A DNA stretch of 10,753 nucleotides, taken from positions 1-10,753 of the forward strand of contig DDNL01000013.1 in assembly GCA_002341165.1 (NCBI GenBank), given 5' to 3'. A program made the position numbers and the translations under genes. This DNA is from Shewanellaceae bacterium UBA2521 (GTDB lineage: Bacteria; Pseudomonadota; Gammaproteobacteria; Enterobacterales; Shewanellaceae). The notes under the pieces are model-generated. The model was not told the origin of the DNA. It saw only the letters and a list, made by a program, of their open reading frames with translations, and ran no database searches. Shown here piece after piece: positions 1 to 7,191 of the stretch (position 1 is the stretch's first letter; every line of letters begins with the position of its first letter).

Positions 1-249
1 GCGACAGCCCCCTTATTTTAGCTTTAAGATTCAAAAGGTTGCAAGCCCTTTTCGCTAACCCCCTGTCAAAAAAGTCACCAAAGCAGTTTTTTGAGGACGT
101 AAAAAATATTTTATGATATAAAACAAATATTTAGGATACCGCTAACCTAGGTTGCTAAAAAAGCAGTTCGAAACCGAAAATAAATCATATAGGACAATAA
201 CTTAAAATACTATGCGCTATATAGTGAAAAAGATCACTGGAGGTTAGCG
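1..249 (-). promoter_or_regulatory. Putative CRISPR leader, left, facing out of the window
   Basis: Read on the minus strand, this stretch matches the right-hand leader-like region (10489-10736) as an imperfect inverted copy. Positions 1-24 equal the complement of 10713-10736 exactly, 49-72 match a second block around the GGTTAGCG box, and 227-249 equal the complement of 10489-10511 exactly. The intervening segments have diverged but keep nearly the same length. Positions 1-5 are the complement of GTCGC, the first bases of the putative repeat seen at the other end, so an array should begin immediately to the left, outside the window. There is no plausible coding sequence here. The leader reading is inferred from position, orientation, AT-richness and the repeat-like edge. 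Terminal inverted repeats of a mobile element are the main alternative. Confidence 0.68.
53..249 (-). repeat. Three GGTTAGCG boxes in the left leader
   Basis: On the plus strand, CGCTAACC lies at 53-60 and 140-147, and the opposite orientation GGTTAGCG at 242-249. The first two start 87 bp apart, and the second and third start 102 bp apart. Seen from the array (minus strand), the order is one inverted box followed by two direct boxes, the last ending 47 bp before the putative repeat. The right leader has the same order and spacing. An 11-bp block, TAAAAAAGCAG (156-166), next to the middle box is also shared. The boxes may be protein-binding sites; which protein is unknown. Confidence 0.75.
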
Positions 250-319
250 CTTTTACGATTTGCTTACTTATGAAAAAAACCTATCCTTTTTACCTTAACT
301 TATTTATCTTGTTGCGTCT

Positions 320-385
320 ATTTTAACCTATAAAAATCTGTTGTATGATGTGGTCGGTTCAACATTTGTATATTAAGGAAAATAT
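320..385 (+). promoter_or_regulatory. Probable operon promoter and ribosome site
   Basis: A sigma70-like -10 hexamer TATGAT lies at 344-349, with only a weak -35 match (TTTTAA-like, about 321-326). A clear ribosome site AAGGAA at 375-380 precedes the ATG at 386 by five bases. This is the only sizeable non-coding stretch upstream of the operon outside the leader-like region, so the main promoter is most likely here. The -35 is poor, so activation by another factor is possible. The exact start point cannot be fixed from sequence. Confidence 0.4.
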
Positions 386-1315
386 ATGTCTCAAGGAAGT
401 CGGCTCCAAGTCTTAAAAAGTATTAATTCTAAATCTTATTACCTTACCTTATTTTTCAGTATTGTCTTCGCTTTATGTATCGCAGCTTTAGCTTCACCTC
501 TTAGCGATTTTTTGCATTATTGGATTCATATTCTTTGGCAATGGGCACAACCTTTTATTTCCATAAGTAGTGAAGAGCTTATTTATACAGGTGTTCTACT
601 GGTGGGTATTTACGTCGCTTATAAAAAAATAGAACAACATGGCTCTGTCTTTATGAGGTTGCGCCATCTTGAAGAGTTGGGACAAAAAACACGACAGCCT
701 AAAGTGATTATCATGATTTGTTCGCCTTTAGACTCCAGTAATATGAAGTTAATCATGCAAAGAAATGGTCAATTTGGTTATTACTTAAAATATAATGACA
801 AAGAAAGTCAAATCAATTTTAAAGGCGAATTGGAACAAGATATTAATTTAATAGATGAATACTTCAAAACAGAAAAAGGCTATATAAACTGGCAACAGAC
901 TTTACGTGGCTTAAATGGTCAAACCGACAACTTGGAAAAAATTATTCTAGTCCATTCTCAAGAAATGGAAATTAAAACCCACGGTGGAAGAGATATAGAT
1001 CGTTTAAAGGCATGGCTCGAAAGTTATAATCAAGATACTAAGACTCAATTCAATGTCAAAGCTCATGATACCCCAGTCAACAAAGACAGTATTAAAGAGT
1101 ATTATCGAGCTTTTGATAAGATCATCCAAACAGAATCTCAAAACTATGATGAGCGCGACATAGTTCTCAATATCACAGGTGGTCAAATTCCTGCGAGTGT
1201 TGCGGGAAGTCTGGCCACATTGCATAACAATGTCATCATGCAATATATCAACAATGCTGGTCATTGCAATACATACGAAATGACATTAAAGGAACAGCAT
1301 ACTCCGAGTACTTAA
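386..1315 (+). CDS. Membrane-anchored CARF-domain protein, putative cyclic-oligoadenylate effector
   Basis: Probable effector that binds the cyclic oligoadenylate made by Cas10 and acts at the inner membrane. A first hydrophobic helix spans residues about 18-36 (YYLTLFFSIVFALCIAALA) and a second about 65-80 (LIYTGVLLVGIYVAY). Between them lies an aromatic segment that may sit on the membrane surface. A basic linker (80-106) leads to a soluble Rossmann-like domain. That domain shows beta strands VIIMICSP (107-114), KIILVHSQE (185-193) and DIVLNITGG (258-266). The N-I-T-G-G-Q turn followed by a small-residue helix (PASVAGSLATLH) and the strand VIMQYIN is the ligand-loop signature of CARF proteins. 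No HEPN, PD-(D/E)xK or other nuclease motif is visible. CARF proteins with membrane helices (for example Cam1) are known type III effectors; this one is longer and has two helices. Start chosen by AAGGAA at 375-380. The domain call is strong; the ligand and the membrane action are inferred. Confidence 0.72.
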   Translation: MSQGSRLQVLKSINSKSYYLTLFFSIVFALCIAALASPLSDFLHYWIHILWQWAQPFISISSEELIYTGVLLVGIYVAYKKIEQHGSVFMRLRHLEELGQKTRQPKVIIMICSPLDSSNMKLIMQRNGQFGYYLKYNDKESQINFKGELEQDINLIDEYFKTEKGYINWQQTLRGLNGQTDNLEKIILVHSQEMEIKTHGGRDIDRLKAWLESYNQDTKTQFNVKAHDTPVNKDSIKEYYRAFDKIIQTESQNYDERDIVLNITGGQIPASVAGSLATLHNNVIMQYINNAGHCNTYEMTLKEQHTPST

Positions 1316-1370
1316 TCTAAGTTGTGTAAAGTTCTATAACATTTTTTTACTTCCTTATTTCACCCACCCC

Positions 1371-1394
1371 AAGGGTTGTGCTGTCCCTTTTTTT
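1371..1394 (+). terminator. Weak hairpin with T-run before cas10, possible attenuator
   Basis: AAGGG (1371-1375) pairs with CCCTT (1385-1389) around a nine-base loop, and T runs through 1394. The stem is only five pairs, so termination would be partial at best. It sits in the 91-bp gap after the CARF gene, the only gap over 11 bp in the operon, and ends four bases before the cas10 ribosome site GGAGAA (1398-1403). It could set different levels of effector and complex. It may also be chance. Confidence 0.3.
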
Positions 1395-1406
1395 CATGGA
1401 GAACTT

Positions 1407-3071
1407 ATGTCACAAACCTATTACTGTTATTGTTTTGAAGCGAAATCCATTCAGAGTTATTTGTTTAAAACAGGTAAACTTAAAGATGCTATTGCTGCGA
1501 GTGAGCGTTTAGATCAACTCATTGATAACCAATCCAACAGCACGCTAGCGCAAGTATTGCAAGCGCATCAGCTTAGTTCAGACTTAATTGAAGGCGAAGC
1601 CAATCCACAAATTCGTTTTACCCGTTGTAAAGGTGGTGCTTTTTATGCTTACGCCCACAGCATTAAACCTTTGCATACCTTGCGCAGTGCTTGGACAGCG
1701 ACCTTAGTGTTATATTTCCCTGATTTGAAGTTTGTTGATGCTTTAGGGCACGCTGACACCTTGCAACAGGCCATGTTTAAAGCCAAAGATCAGTTGCAAG
1801 TGGATAGACAACAGCCTACCTTGAAGTTACCGATAGGTTCGGCGATTGTGCAACCTGCACTGCAAACAGGTTTAGCAAGTGTAGAGAAAGATCACAGTGA
1901 GTTTCTGGATTTGGATACCTGTTATCAGAGACAAGTCTATAAAAACAGAAAGCTGAAAACACAAGGCACATTACAAGATAAATTTTTGCCTGACATGTGC
2001 TCGCTTAGCTTGATGGAAGACTTGGCAGAGCATTGTCAAGAGCCGGATACGCAAGACATGGCGATGATCCATCTTGATGGCAATGGCATTGGTGCTATTT
2101 TGCAACAATTGAATCAATCTGCGAAGTCATTAAGTTCTGAGCACTATGCTAAGTTGTTTCGTAAATTTTCAGAGGGTCTAGCGCAAGCGACGAAGCAGGC
2201 AGCGAAAAAGGCAACGCAGCATATTATCGAGAAGCACAAGATAAAAGATGAGCTTGCTATGCGTCCGCTTATTCTAGGGGGTGACGATGTCACCTTATTG
2301 TGTAAACCTCGTTTCGCCTTAGATTGGGTCGAGTGCTTTTGCGCATCTTTTAGAACAAACTCCAAGAAATTTTTAGAAAAACTCCCTCAAAAGTATTCTG
2401 TGACATTAGAGACTGAGGAACTCACCGCCAGCGGTGCTATTTTACTTCACAAATACAAGCATCCTTTCATCTTTACCCATCAGACATTAGAAGCCTTAAC
2501 CGAGCGGGCTAAAGCATTCTCGAAAGAAAAAGATCCCAATAACCCACGTGCTGCGATAGCTTTATATCAAGTCTCGAACTGTATTGAAGATGGTTTTGCG
2601 GGCTTGGTCACGTCTCAAGCTAATGGAATCAACTTGAGTCAACTCTGTTGGTTGATCGATGAAGGCGAATCGCGTTCTTTGAAGCATCTTAAAGGTTTAT
2701 TGGATTGTATAGAAGATAATTCAAGCCGTCTGCGTATCAGTAAATGGCGCCAGCTTGCCAGCTTGGTTGCACAAGGCTTAAACGAAGAGGCCAAAGCCTA
2801 TTTCAAAAAAGCTATGCACTTAACCGACCATGATCCAGCTCAAGCTTCAACCTCACAGCCCCATGTAAAGTCTCAGCCTCAACATGCCAGAGATTTTGCT
2901 GACGCCATCACACAGATCTTTCCCAGAGAAAAAGGCTATCAGCATCTAAACCGAGACTCTTTTTATTGTGAGCAAACTAAGCAAAGCTGTTTGCATGATG
3001 TTTTAGTCTTACACAAACTGACCGCGCCTGAAAAAAATCAAGAGCAGAACACGCAAGGAGCCCAAGCCTAA
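1407..3071 (+). CDS. cas10: Cas10 large subunit with GGDD palm, no HD domain
   Basis: Large subunit of the type III complex; senses target RNA pairing and should convert ATP to cyclic oligoadenylate. The N-terminus starts directly in the first palm-like fold (FEAKSIQSYLF, 10-20, then GKLKDAIAASERLD, 23-36, the Cas10/Cmr2 pattern of an Ile/Val-Gln turn and a Lys-Asp-Ser helix). The second palm carries IHLDGNGIG (221-229, Asp224 as first metal ligand) and LILGGDDVTLL (288-298), an intact GGDD at 291-294 (nt 2277-2288). At 554 residues it is short for Cas10, and no His-Asp HD nuclease precedes the first palm. So ssDNA cleavage by Cas10 is not expected. A Gln/His-rich low-complexity stretch lies at about 475-495 before the C-terminal helices. 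The stop overlaps the next start as TAATG. Start chosen by GGAGAA at 1398-1403. The identification is firm; the product ring size cannot be told. Confidence 0.93.
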   Translation: MSQTYYCYCFEAKSIQSYLFKTGKLKDAIAASERLDQLIDNQSNSTLAQVLQAHQLSSDLIEGEANPQIRFTRCKGGAFYAYAHSIKPLHTLRSAWTATLVLYFPDLKFVDALGHADTLQQAMFKAKDQLQVDRQQPTLKLPIGSAIVQPALQTGLASVEKDHSEFLDLDTCYQRQVYKNRKLKTQGTLQDKFLPDMCSLSLMEDLAEHCQEPDTQDMAMIHLDGNGIGAILQQLNQSAKSLSSEHYAKLFRKFSEGLAQATKQAAKKATQHIIEKHKIKDELAMRPLILGGDDVTLLCKPRFALDWVECFCASFRTNSKKFLEKLPQKYSVTLETEELTASGAILLHKYKHPFIFTHQTLEALTERAKAFSKEKDPNNPRAAIALYQVSNCIEDGFAGLVTSQANGINLSQLCWLIDEGESRSLKHLKGLLDCIEDNSSRLRISKWRQLASLVAQGLNEEAKAYFKKAMHLTDHDPAQASTSQPHVKSQPQHARDFADAITQIFPREKGYQHLNRDSFYCEQTKQSCLHDVLVLHKLTAPEKNQEQNTQGAQA

Positions 3072-3676
3072 TGGAGTATAGACTTCAACTCAACTTTTTA
3101 TCCGACTGGCAAATTAGCGAAGGTAAAGATGCACAGATTTATGCGAATAATATGGTGCAAAAAGACGCTCAAGGTTTGCCTTTTGTTTCAGGCAAAACCT
3201 TAAAAGGTGCTTTAAGACAGGCGTTTACGCTTGCCGAGACCAACGCATGGTTTCCCGCTGAGCAAAATGACATCGTGAACGTTTTGTTTGGTCGAGGCGA
3301 TCGCGACGCTCTTGAAAGCCAAGCGTTACTTTGGCTCGGTCGAGCACAGTTGGCAGCCAACGAGCAAGCTTTCTTTGCCCAACCTGAGCAGAGAAAATAT
3401 TTATACCACACCACTTCTATGATGAAAATGGATGCTAAGACAGGTACCACAGCAGAAGGCAGCTTACGCACCGAAGAAGTCACGATTCCTGTAACCTTGT
3501 ATGCAACACTGGGTTTCAACACCGATCATCCTTATTATTTAGAGCATCAAGCGCTTCTCGATGCACACTTTCGTACATGGTTAAGCCAATGCTTACCTTT
3601 AATTCGTACTTTAGGCGGAAAAACCAACCGTGGTTTAGGCCAACTACAACTTGAACTGATGCCCGATGATCGTTAA
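3071..3676 (+). CDS. cas7: Single-domain Cas7 (Csm3-like RAMP) backbone subunit
   Basis: Backbone RAMP protein that wraps the crRNA in the type III complex. It has one RRM-like fold: strand EYRLQLNFLSDW (2-13), the core motif LPFVSGKTLKGALRQAF (36-52), a LRTEEVTIPVTL segment (132-143) typical of the thumb region of Csm3-type proteins, and a C-terminal Gly-rich loop LGGKTNRGLGQLQLEL (181-196). At 201 residues it is minimal for the family. Aligning by the distance to the LPFVSG motif, the Csm3 catalytic Asp position is taken by Asn26 (with Asn27 next to it), so this subunit may not cut target RNA. Ribosome site AAGGAG at 3055-3060. The start overlaps the cas10 stop by one base. It is probably the separate counterpart of the Cas7 part of Cas7-5-11 in III-D variants. 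The family is certain; the exact slot in the complex is inferred. Confidence 0.88.
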   Translation: MEYRLQLNFLSDWQISEGKDAQIYANNMVQKDAQGLPFVSGKTLKGALRQAFTLAETNAWFPAEQNDIVNVLFGRGDRDALESQALLWLGRAQLAANEQAFFAQPEQRKYLYHTTSMMKMDAKTGTTAEGSLRTEEVTIPVTLYATLGFNTDHPYYLEHQALLDAHFRTWLSQCLPLIRTLGGKTNRGLGQLQLELMPDDR

Positions 3677-3687
3677 GGAAAATTGAT

Positions 3688-5283
3688 ATGCGTTTTTATT
3701 ACTCTTTGCATACGCTTGATCCTATCGTCTTAACTGAACAAGCGACCGCAACACTACAACATACCAGCTTAGATTTTATTTCAGGCCATACACTTTTAGG
3801 TGCGTTGGCAGCCCAACAGTATACTCGGTTAAGCCCAGAGATAAGTTGGACTTTATTTCATTCTGGCAAAGTCCGCTTTAGTCCTGCTTACCTCGTCCAT
3901 CAGCAACAAGTGTGTTTACCGACACCTTTGTGTTGGCAAAAGCCTAAAAAAAGTTTGCAAGCAGAAGAAGTGAGCAACAGCTTGTATTCTGACTTTCAAA
4001 CTGATAACAAGCTTTGGCAACCTTTATCGAAGCCTTATGTGTGCGCTTCAGGTGACTATCCTCAACCCAAAATGCAACGCATTACGCGCACGGCATTAGA
4101 TGATAAAAAAGGCACCGCTAAAGAAGGCCAGCTTTACAGTTATAATGCGATTGAAGCAGGCCAAACTTTTTTGTTTTGGATTGAAACCGACGACAAAGAA
4201 GCCCAAGCCACCTTCATAGACATCTTGGCAGATTCGATGAAGCTACGCATTGGTCGTTCTCGCAGCACGGAATACGGCGGTGTGCAATTGCAATCGATTC
4301 AAGACGCAAACTTTGCTGAAAATTGGCTGCAACCATCAACCGAACCATCAAAGCAGTTGGTGCTTTGGTGTTTAGCGGATGCCGAATGTTATACCCAAGA
4401 AGGCGCACCGACCTACACGCCTGCACTGGCTGACATTTCTGAGCTTCAAGGACAACTCAACCCACAAAAAAGTCAGATCAAAACCAAAAGGATTCGGCGC
4501 TTTAATCAGAAACGACAAGGCTTTGATGGCGAGCAGTTGCTGATCAGTAAAGGCTCTGTTTTGGTCTATGACTTAAAGCAGCCTTTAAAGCAAGACGCAT
4601 TGCAGAAACTACAACGGCAAGGTTTAGGCGTGAATCAGCAGCAAGGTTTAGGTTGGATCAGTGTGAATCCTGCTTGGTTGAGCTATGAAAAGATTGATGC
4701 GAGGAGCTTGGAACCAATAGGCATAACTTTACCTTGTATGAAGCAGCCGATGATGGACTCCACAGTCTTAGAAGTTCAAGAAGATACGCCACTGATGCGC
4801 TGGGTACAAGCCCAAGCTAAAGCGGATCAGACTCGACAACAAGATATAAAAGACAAAGATAAGCTGATTCAAGCCGTTTTTGCGTGCTATAACAATGCCC
4901 GCTCTTTTAAAGGGGTTTTACATGCTCAGCCTTATGGAGTGTCGAAAACCCAATGGGGTAAGATGAAAGAAGCGGTCGATAACCTTAGTCCAGAATCATG
5001 GCATTCAGCACTATTTAATACAGAAAAAGGTATCTGCAATGTAAATACAGATACAAACGGCTGGGGCTGCTCTTGGCTTGATGAAGATAATAAGCCTGTA
5101 ACCTTTGCTGAAGCCTTTAAAAAGCAACTCAATATTTACTCTAAAAATCGAAAACAATACATTTTGCAACGGTTTTGTGAAAGTATCATCAATTACGATT
5201 TATCCGATTACGACGATCTCAAAAAAGCGGAAAAAGACCTTGTTCAATCGAACTCAGCCAAAAAGGAGTTAACCCATGCATAG
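3688..5283 (+). CDS. csx10: Csx10, double Cas5-like RAMP with C-terminal helical extension
   Basis: Csx10 is the Cas5-type subunit of III-D complexes, holding the 5' handle of the crRNA. The opening matches the family: a strand with DPIVLTEQ (11-18), then SLDFISGHTLLGALAAQ (27-43) and GKVRFSPAYLV (60-70). Gly-rich RAMP loops lie at RIGRSRSTEYGGVQL (187-201) and GLGVNQQQGLGWISV (312-326), marking two RAMP units. Residues about 360-531 are mostly charged and helical and include GVSKTQWGKMKEAV, a pattern seen at the end of Csx10. This part may play the Cas11 small-subunit role, by analogy with Cas7-5-11 fusions; that is an inference. Ribosome site AAGGAA at 3675-3680 overlaps the preceding stop. 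The gene overlaps the next by eight bases. The Csx10 call is strong; the Cas11-like role is moderate. Confidence 0.85.
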   Translation: MRFYYSLHTLDPIVLTEQATATLQHTSLDFISGHTLLGALAAQQYTRLSPEISWTLFHSGKVRFSPAYLVHQQQVCLPTPLCWQKPKKSLQAEEVSNSLYSDFQTDNKLWQPLSKPYVCASGDYPQPKMQRITRTALDDKKGTAKEGQLYSYNAIEAGQTFLFWIETDDKEAQATFIDILADSMKLRIGRSRSTEYGGVQLQSIQDANFAENWLQPSTEPSKQLVLWCLADAECYTQEGAPTYTPALADISELQGQLNPQKSQIKTKRIRRFNQKRQGFDGEQLLISKGSVLVYDLKQPLKQDALQKLQRQGLGVNQQQGLGWISVNPAWLSYEKIDARSLEPIGITLPCMKQPMMDSTVLEVQEDTPLMRWVQAQAKADQTRQQDIKDKDKLIQAVFACYNNARSFKGVLHAQPYGVSKTQWGKMKEAVDNLSPESWHSALFNTEKGICNVNTDTNGWGCSWLDEDNKPVTFAEAFKKQLNIYSKNRKQYILQRFCESIINYDLSDYDDLKKAEKDLVQSNSAKKELTHA

Positions 5284-6718
5284 GATTCATCAAGCCAGAT
5301 TGGTGATAGAAACTCAAAGTGCATTGTCGCTTTGCAGTGGTGAGCGTGATTTGGGTGCTGATACGGCGGTTGCAAGAGATGCCAGCGGTATCCCTTATTT
5401 ACCAGCAACCAGTATTGCAGGGGTGTGGTTGCATTTAAGCGAAGCGCTGCAACCAAGTCAGCGAGAAAGTTGGTTTGGATCGTGTGAACAAAGTGGTCGT
5501 TTACGCATCAGTCACGGTTTGTTACTCAATGCACAAGGTCAAGCTGTGCAACCATTGACGTTACCTGAAAATCTTGAGCAAGATCCATTATTAAACTTGG
5601 TCAGCAAAACTTTTAAACGTGAACGTGTACGTTTGAACGATCGGGGTACCGCAGCAGACACAGGTAAATTTGATGTGACCTTCTTACCGCGTGGCTTACG
5701 TTTTGTGGTGCATTTAGAATGGACAAGTCAATTCGATGAATCAGAAGATGATCTGCAACAGCAATGGTCGCAGCTTATGGCACTGTGGCAAGATCCTTTT
5801 TTCCGTTTAGGCAGTCACGGTCGTATGGGACATGGCAAAATTAAACTGCTCGGTTACGACAGCCAATCTTTTTCTTTGCAGAAGAATCCTGAGATAGGGC
5901 AAGCTATGCAGGCTTATCAAGCGCAAAATTTGCCGACGACGCTTACTGAAGATTTTTCGCAGCGCCTCAATAGCTCGTCCTCTGTACTTTTGGATATGCC
6001 GTTGCAAGCTCTAGATACCTGGCGTTATGGTCAGGGCACGCTTTCATTACAGGAAGAAGATACAAGTTCAAGCCAAACATCATTTGTATACAGTGAAAAA
6101 GTGATCACTTGGAATACGGATCACACCTTCAATCAACTCGAACACAAACCTTTCCTTTGTGGTAGCAGCATCAAAGGGATGTTGGCACATCGCTTGGCTT
6201 ATCATTACCGTGTTCAGAGCGAACAATGGGCTGAAGAGATTCCTCCAGAACATTTTGCACAAGTTCAAACAGGAGATGAAAAAAACATTGATTTTTATGA
6301 TCTGGTTGGTTGTGCCGAAGACAGCAACAAACAAGCAAGCTTGTTATGGGTCGAAGATAGTCCTGTAAAATATCAACCTGAACAAGTTATTAAACGTACC
6401 TACAATAAAGTCGATCGCTTTACGAGCGGGGTGATAGGTGGTGCTCTGTTTACCGAAGAGCTATTGGAGCAGCCTCAGTTTCGGATTCGCATATTATTGA
6501 AAAAGCCAGCAGCACAACAGAATAAAAGGGTGAAGCAACATTTAATCTCAGCTTTGAAATTGACGCTTGCCGATATGAAGTCTGGTCGATTACCTATCGG
6601 TGCAGGAGGCGGTCGAGGCCACAGTTTAGTCGAGTTTGACCAAGCCAACGCCGAGTCTTATGTATTCAATCTTTCCCTTTTATCCGATTTAGATGAAGAG
6701 GCCATGTCATGCAACTGA
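5276..6718 (+). CDS. cas7: Cas7-2x, fusion of two Csm3-like RAMP domains
   Basis: Two Cas7 folds in one chain, providing two backbone positions. The first (about 1-200) has LSLCSGERDLGADTAVARD (17-35), the core motif IPYLPATSIAGVWLHL (39-54) and the Gly loop FRLGSHGRMGHGKIKL (176-191). The second (about 235-465) has KPFLCGSSIKGMLAHRL (291-307), the Csm3 signature VDRFTSGVIGGALFTEEL (379-396) and the loop RLPIGAGGGRGHSLVEF (438-454). Asp29 of the first unit lines up with the catalytic Asp of Csm3 by distance to the Pro-rich core. Asp282 is the best candidate in the second. So both units may cut target RNA, six nucleotides apart as is usual for the family. Ribosome site AAGGAG at 5263-5268 fixes the ATG at 5276. 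It overlaps csx19 by ten bases. The architecture matches Cas7-2x of the III-D variant complex. Confidence 0.86.
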   Translation: MHRIHQARLVIETQSALSLCSGERDLGADTAVARDASGIPYLPATSIAGVWLHLSEALQPSQRESWFGSCEQSGRLRISHGLLLNAQGQAVQPLTLPENLEQDPLLNLVSKTFKRERVRLNDRGTAADTGKFDVTFLPRGLRFVVHLEWTSQFDESEDDLQQQWSQLMALWQDPFFRLGSHGRMGHGKIKLLGYDSQSFSLQKNPEIGQAMQAYQAQNLPTTLTEDFSQRLNSSSSVLLDMPLQALDTWRYGQGTLSLQEEDTSSSQTSFVYSEKVITWNTDHTFNQLEHKPFLCGSSIKGMLAHRLAYHYRVQSEQWAEEIPPEHFAQVQTGDEKNIDFYDLVGCAEDSNKQASLLWVEDSPVKYQPEQVIKRTYNKVDRFTSGVIGGALFTEELLEQPQFRIRILLKKPAAQQNKRVKQHLISALKLTLADMKSGRLPIGAGGGRGHSLVEFDQANAESYVFNLSLLSDLDEEAMSCN

Positions 6719-7191
6719 ATTTAACCGAACTTGATCTAGGTTTAAAAAGCAAACCTAATCCACAATACGCTGCGTTACAGCTAGAAACACATTTATACAG
6801 TTGGACTCAACTTCAAGACAAGTTGCCACTCTTTCGCGGTGACGCTGCTTGGGTCATGTATACCGATGAAACCCAAATTCAACCTAAGACGATTGATACA
6901 AATAAACGTATTTTACAAGCTGAAGTGTATCGACCTGCACAAAAACAAAGCATGCATGTGCGCCATCATCATGGCGACACCTACCAATTGCAAACCATCA
7001 GTCAAGAGCACCAACTTGATGCGCCTTATTTTTATGTGGATCAGAAGGTCTTGTTACCGAAACGCATGAATGAACAACAAGCTTATTATCGCTGCTGGTA
7101 TCATATGGTAACAGAAGGCGATCGCGCTTACCGTTGGCAACCTTATCTACAACAATTTTTAGGATATGAACAACAAGGAGGTGCGCTATGA
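6709..7191 (+). CDS. csx19: Csx19-like small subunit
   Basis: A 160-residue soluble protein with no RAMP Gly loop, no membrane segment and no catalytic motif. Its place between Cas7-2x and Cas7-insertion, its size and its overall pattern fit Csx19, an accessory subunit of III-D complexes. The pattern is: an N-terminal Ser/Trp segment LYSWTQLQDKLPLF (29-42), a Gly-Asp-Ala strand AAWVMY, a central ILQAEVYRP followed by a basic His-rich strand (VRHHHGD), and a Tyr/Arg/Trp-rich end (YRCWYHMVTEGDRAYRWQPY). The match rests on general pattern and context and is weaker than for the neighbours. The ribosome site GAAGAGG (6695-6701) selects the ATG at 6709. An ATG at 6704 belongs to the upstream gene's frame. 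The end overlaps the next start by four bases (ATGA). If not Csx19, it is an unnamed small subunit. Confidence 0.6.
   Translation: MQLNLTELDLGLKSKPNPQYAALQLETHLYSWTQLQDKLPLFRGDAAWVMYTDETQIQPKTIDTNKRILQAEVYRPAQKQSMHVRHHHGDTYQLQTISQEHQLDAPYFYVDQKVLLPKRMNEQQAYYRCWYHMVTEGDRAYRWQPYLQQFLGYEQQGGAL

Noticed and set aside
231..246. IHF site in the conserved GATCACTGGAGGTTA segment of the leader
   Set aside because: It does not fit the IHF consensus WATCARNNNNTTR at the first and sixth positions, so it was not called.
1..249. Terminal inverted repeats of a transposon carrying the operon
   Set aside because: The arms are long and inverted, but no transposase, integrase or target duplication is visible. 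The right edge runs into a repeat-like sequence. The leader reading explains more, although flanking sequence is needed to exclude an element.
3169..3522. Minus-strand open frame of 117 codons inside cas7
   Set aside because: It lies wholly within a well-supported plus-strand RAMP gene, has no ribosome site and no recognisable motif. It is a shadow frame, as are the other minus-strand frames in the window.
6159..6368. Plus-strand open frame of 69 codons inside the Cas7-2x gene
   Set aside because: It is an alternative frame of a strong RAMP domain (GSSIKGMLAHRL), without its own ribosome site or family features.
6704..6706. ATG at 6704 as an alternative start for csx19
   Set aside because: It is in the reading frame of the upstream Cas7-2x gene and reaches its stop after four codons. 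The csx19 frame opens at 6709.
3297..7135. GCGATCGC octamers at 3297-3304 and 7128-7135 as cyanobacterial HIP1 sites
   Set aside because: Two copies in 10.7 kb are far fewer than expected for a HIP1-rich cyanobacterium, so they do not support that origin.
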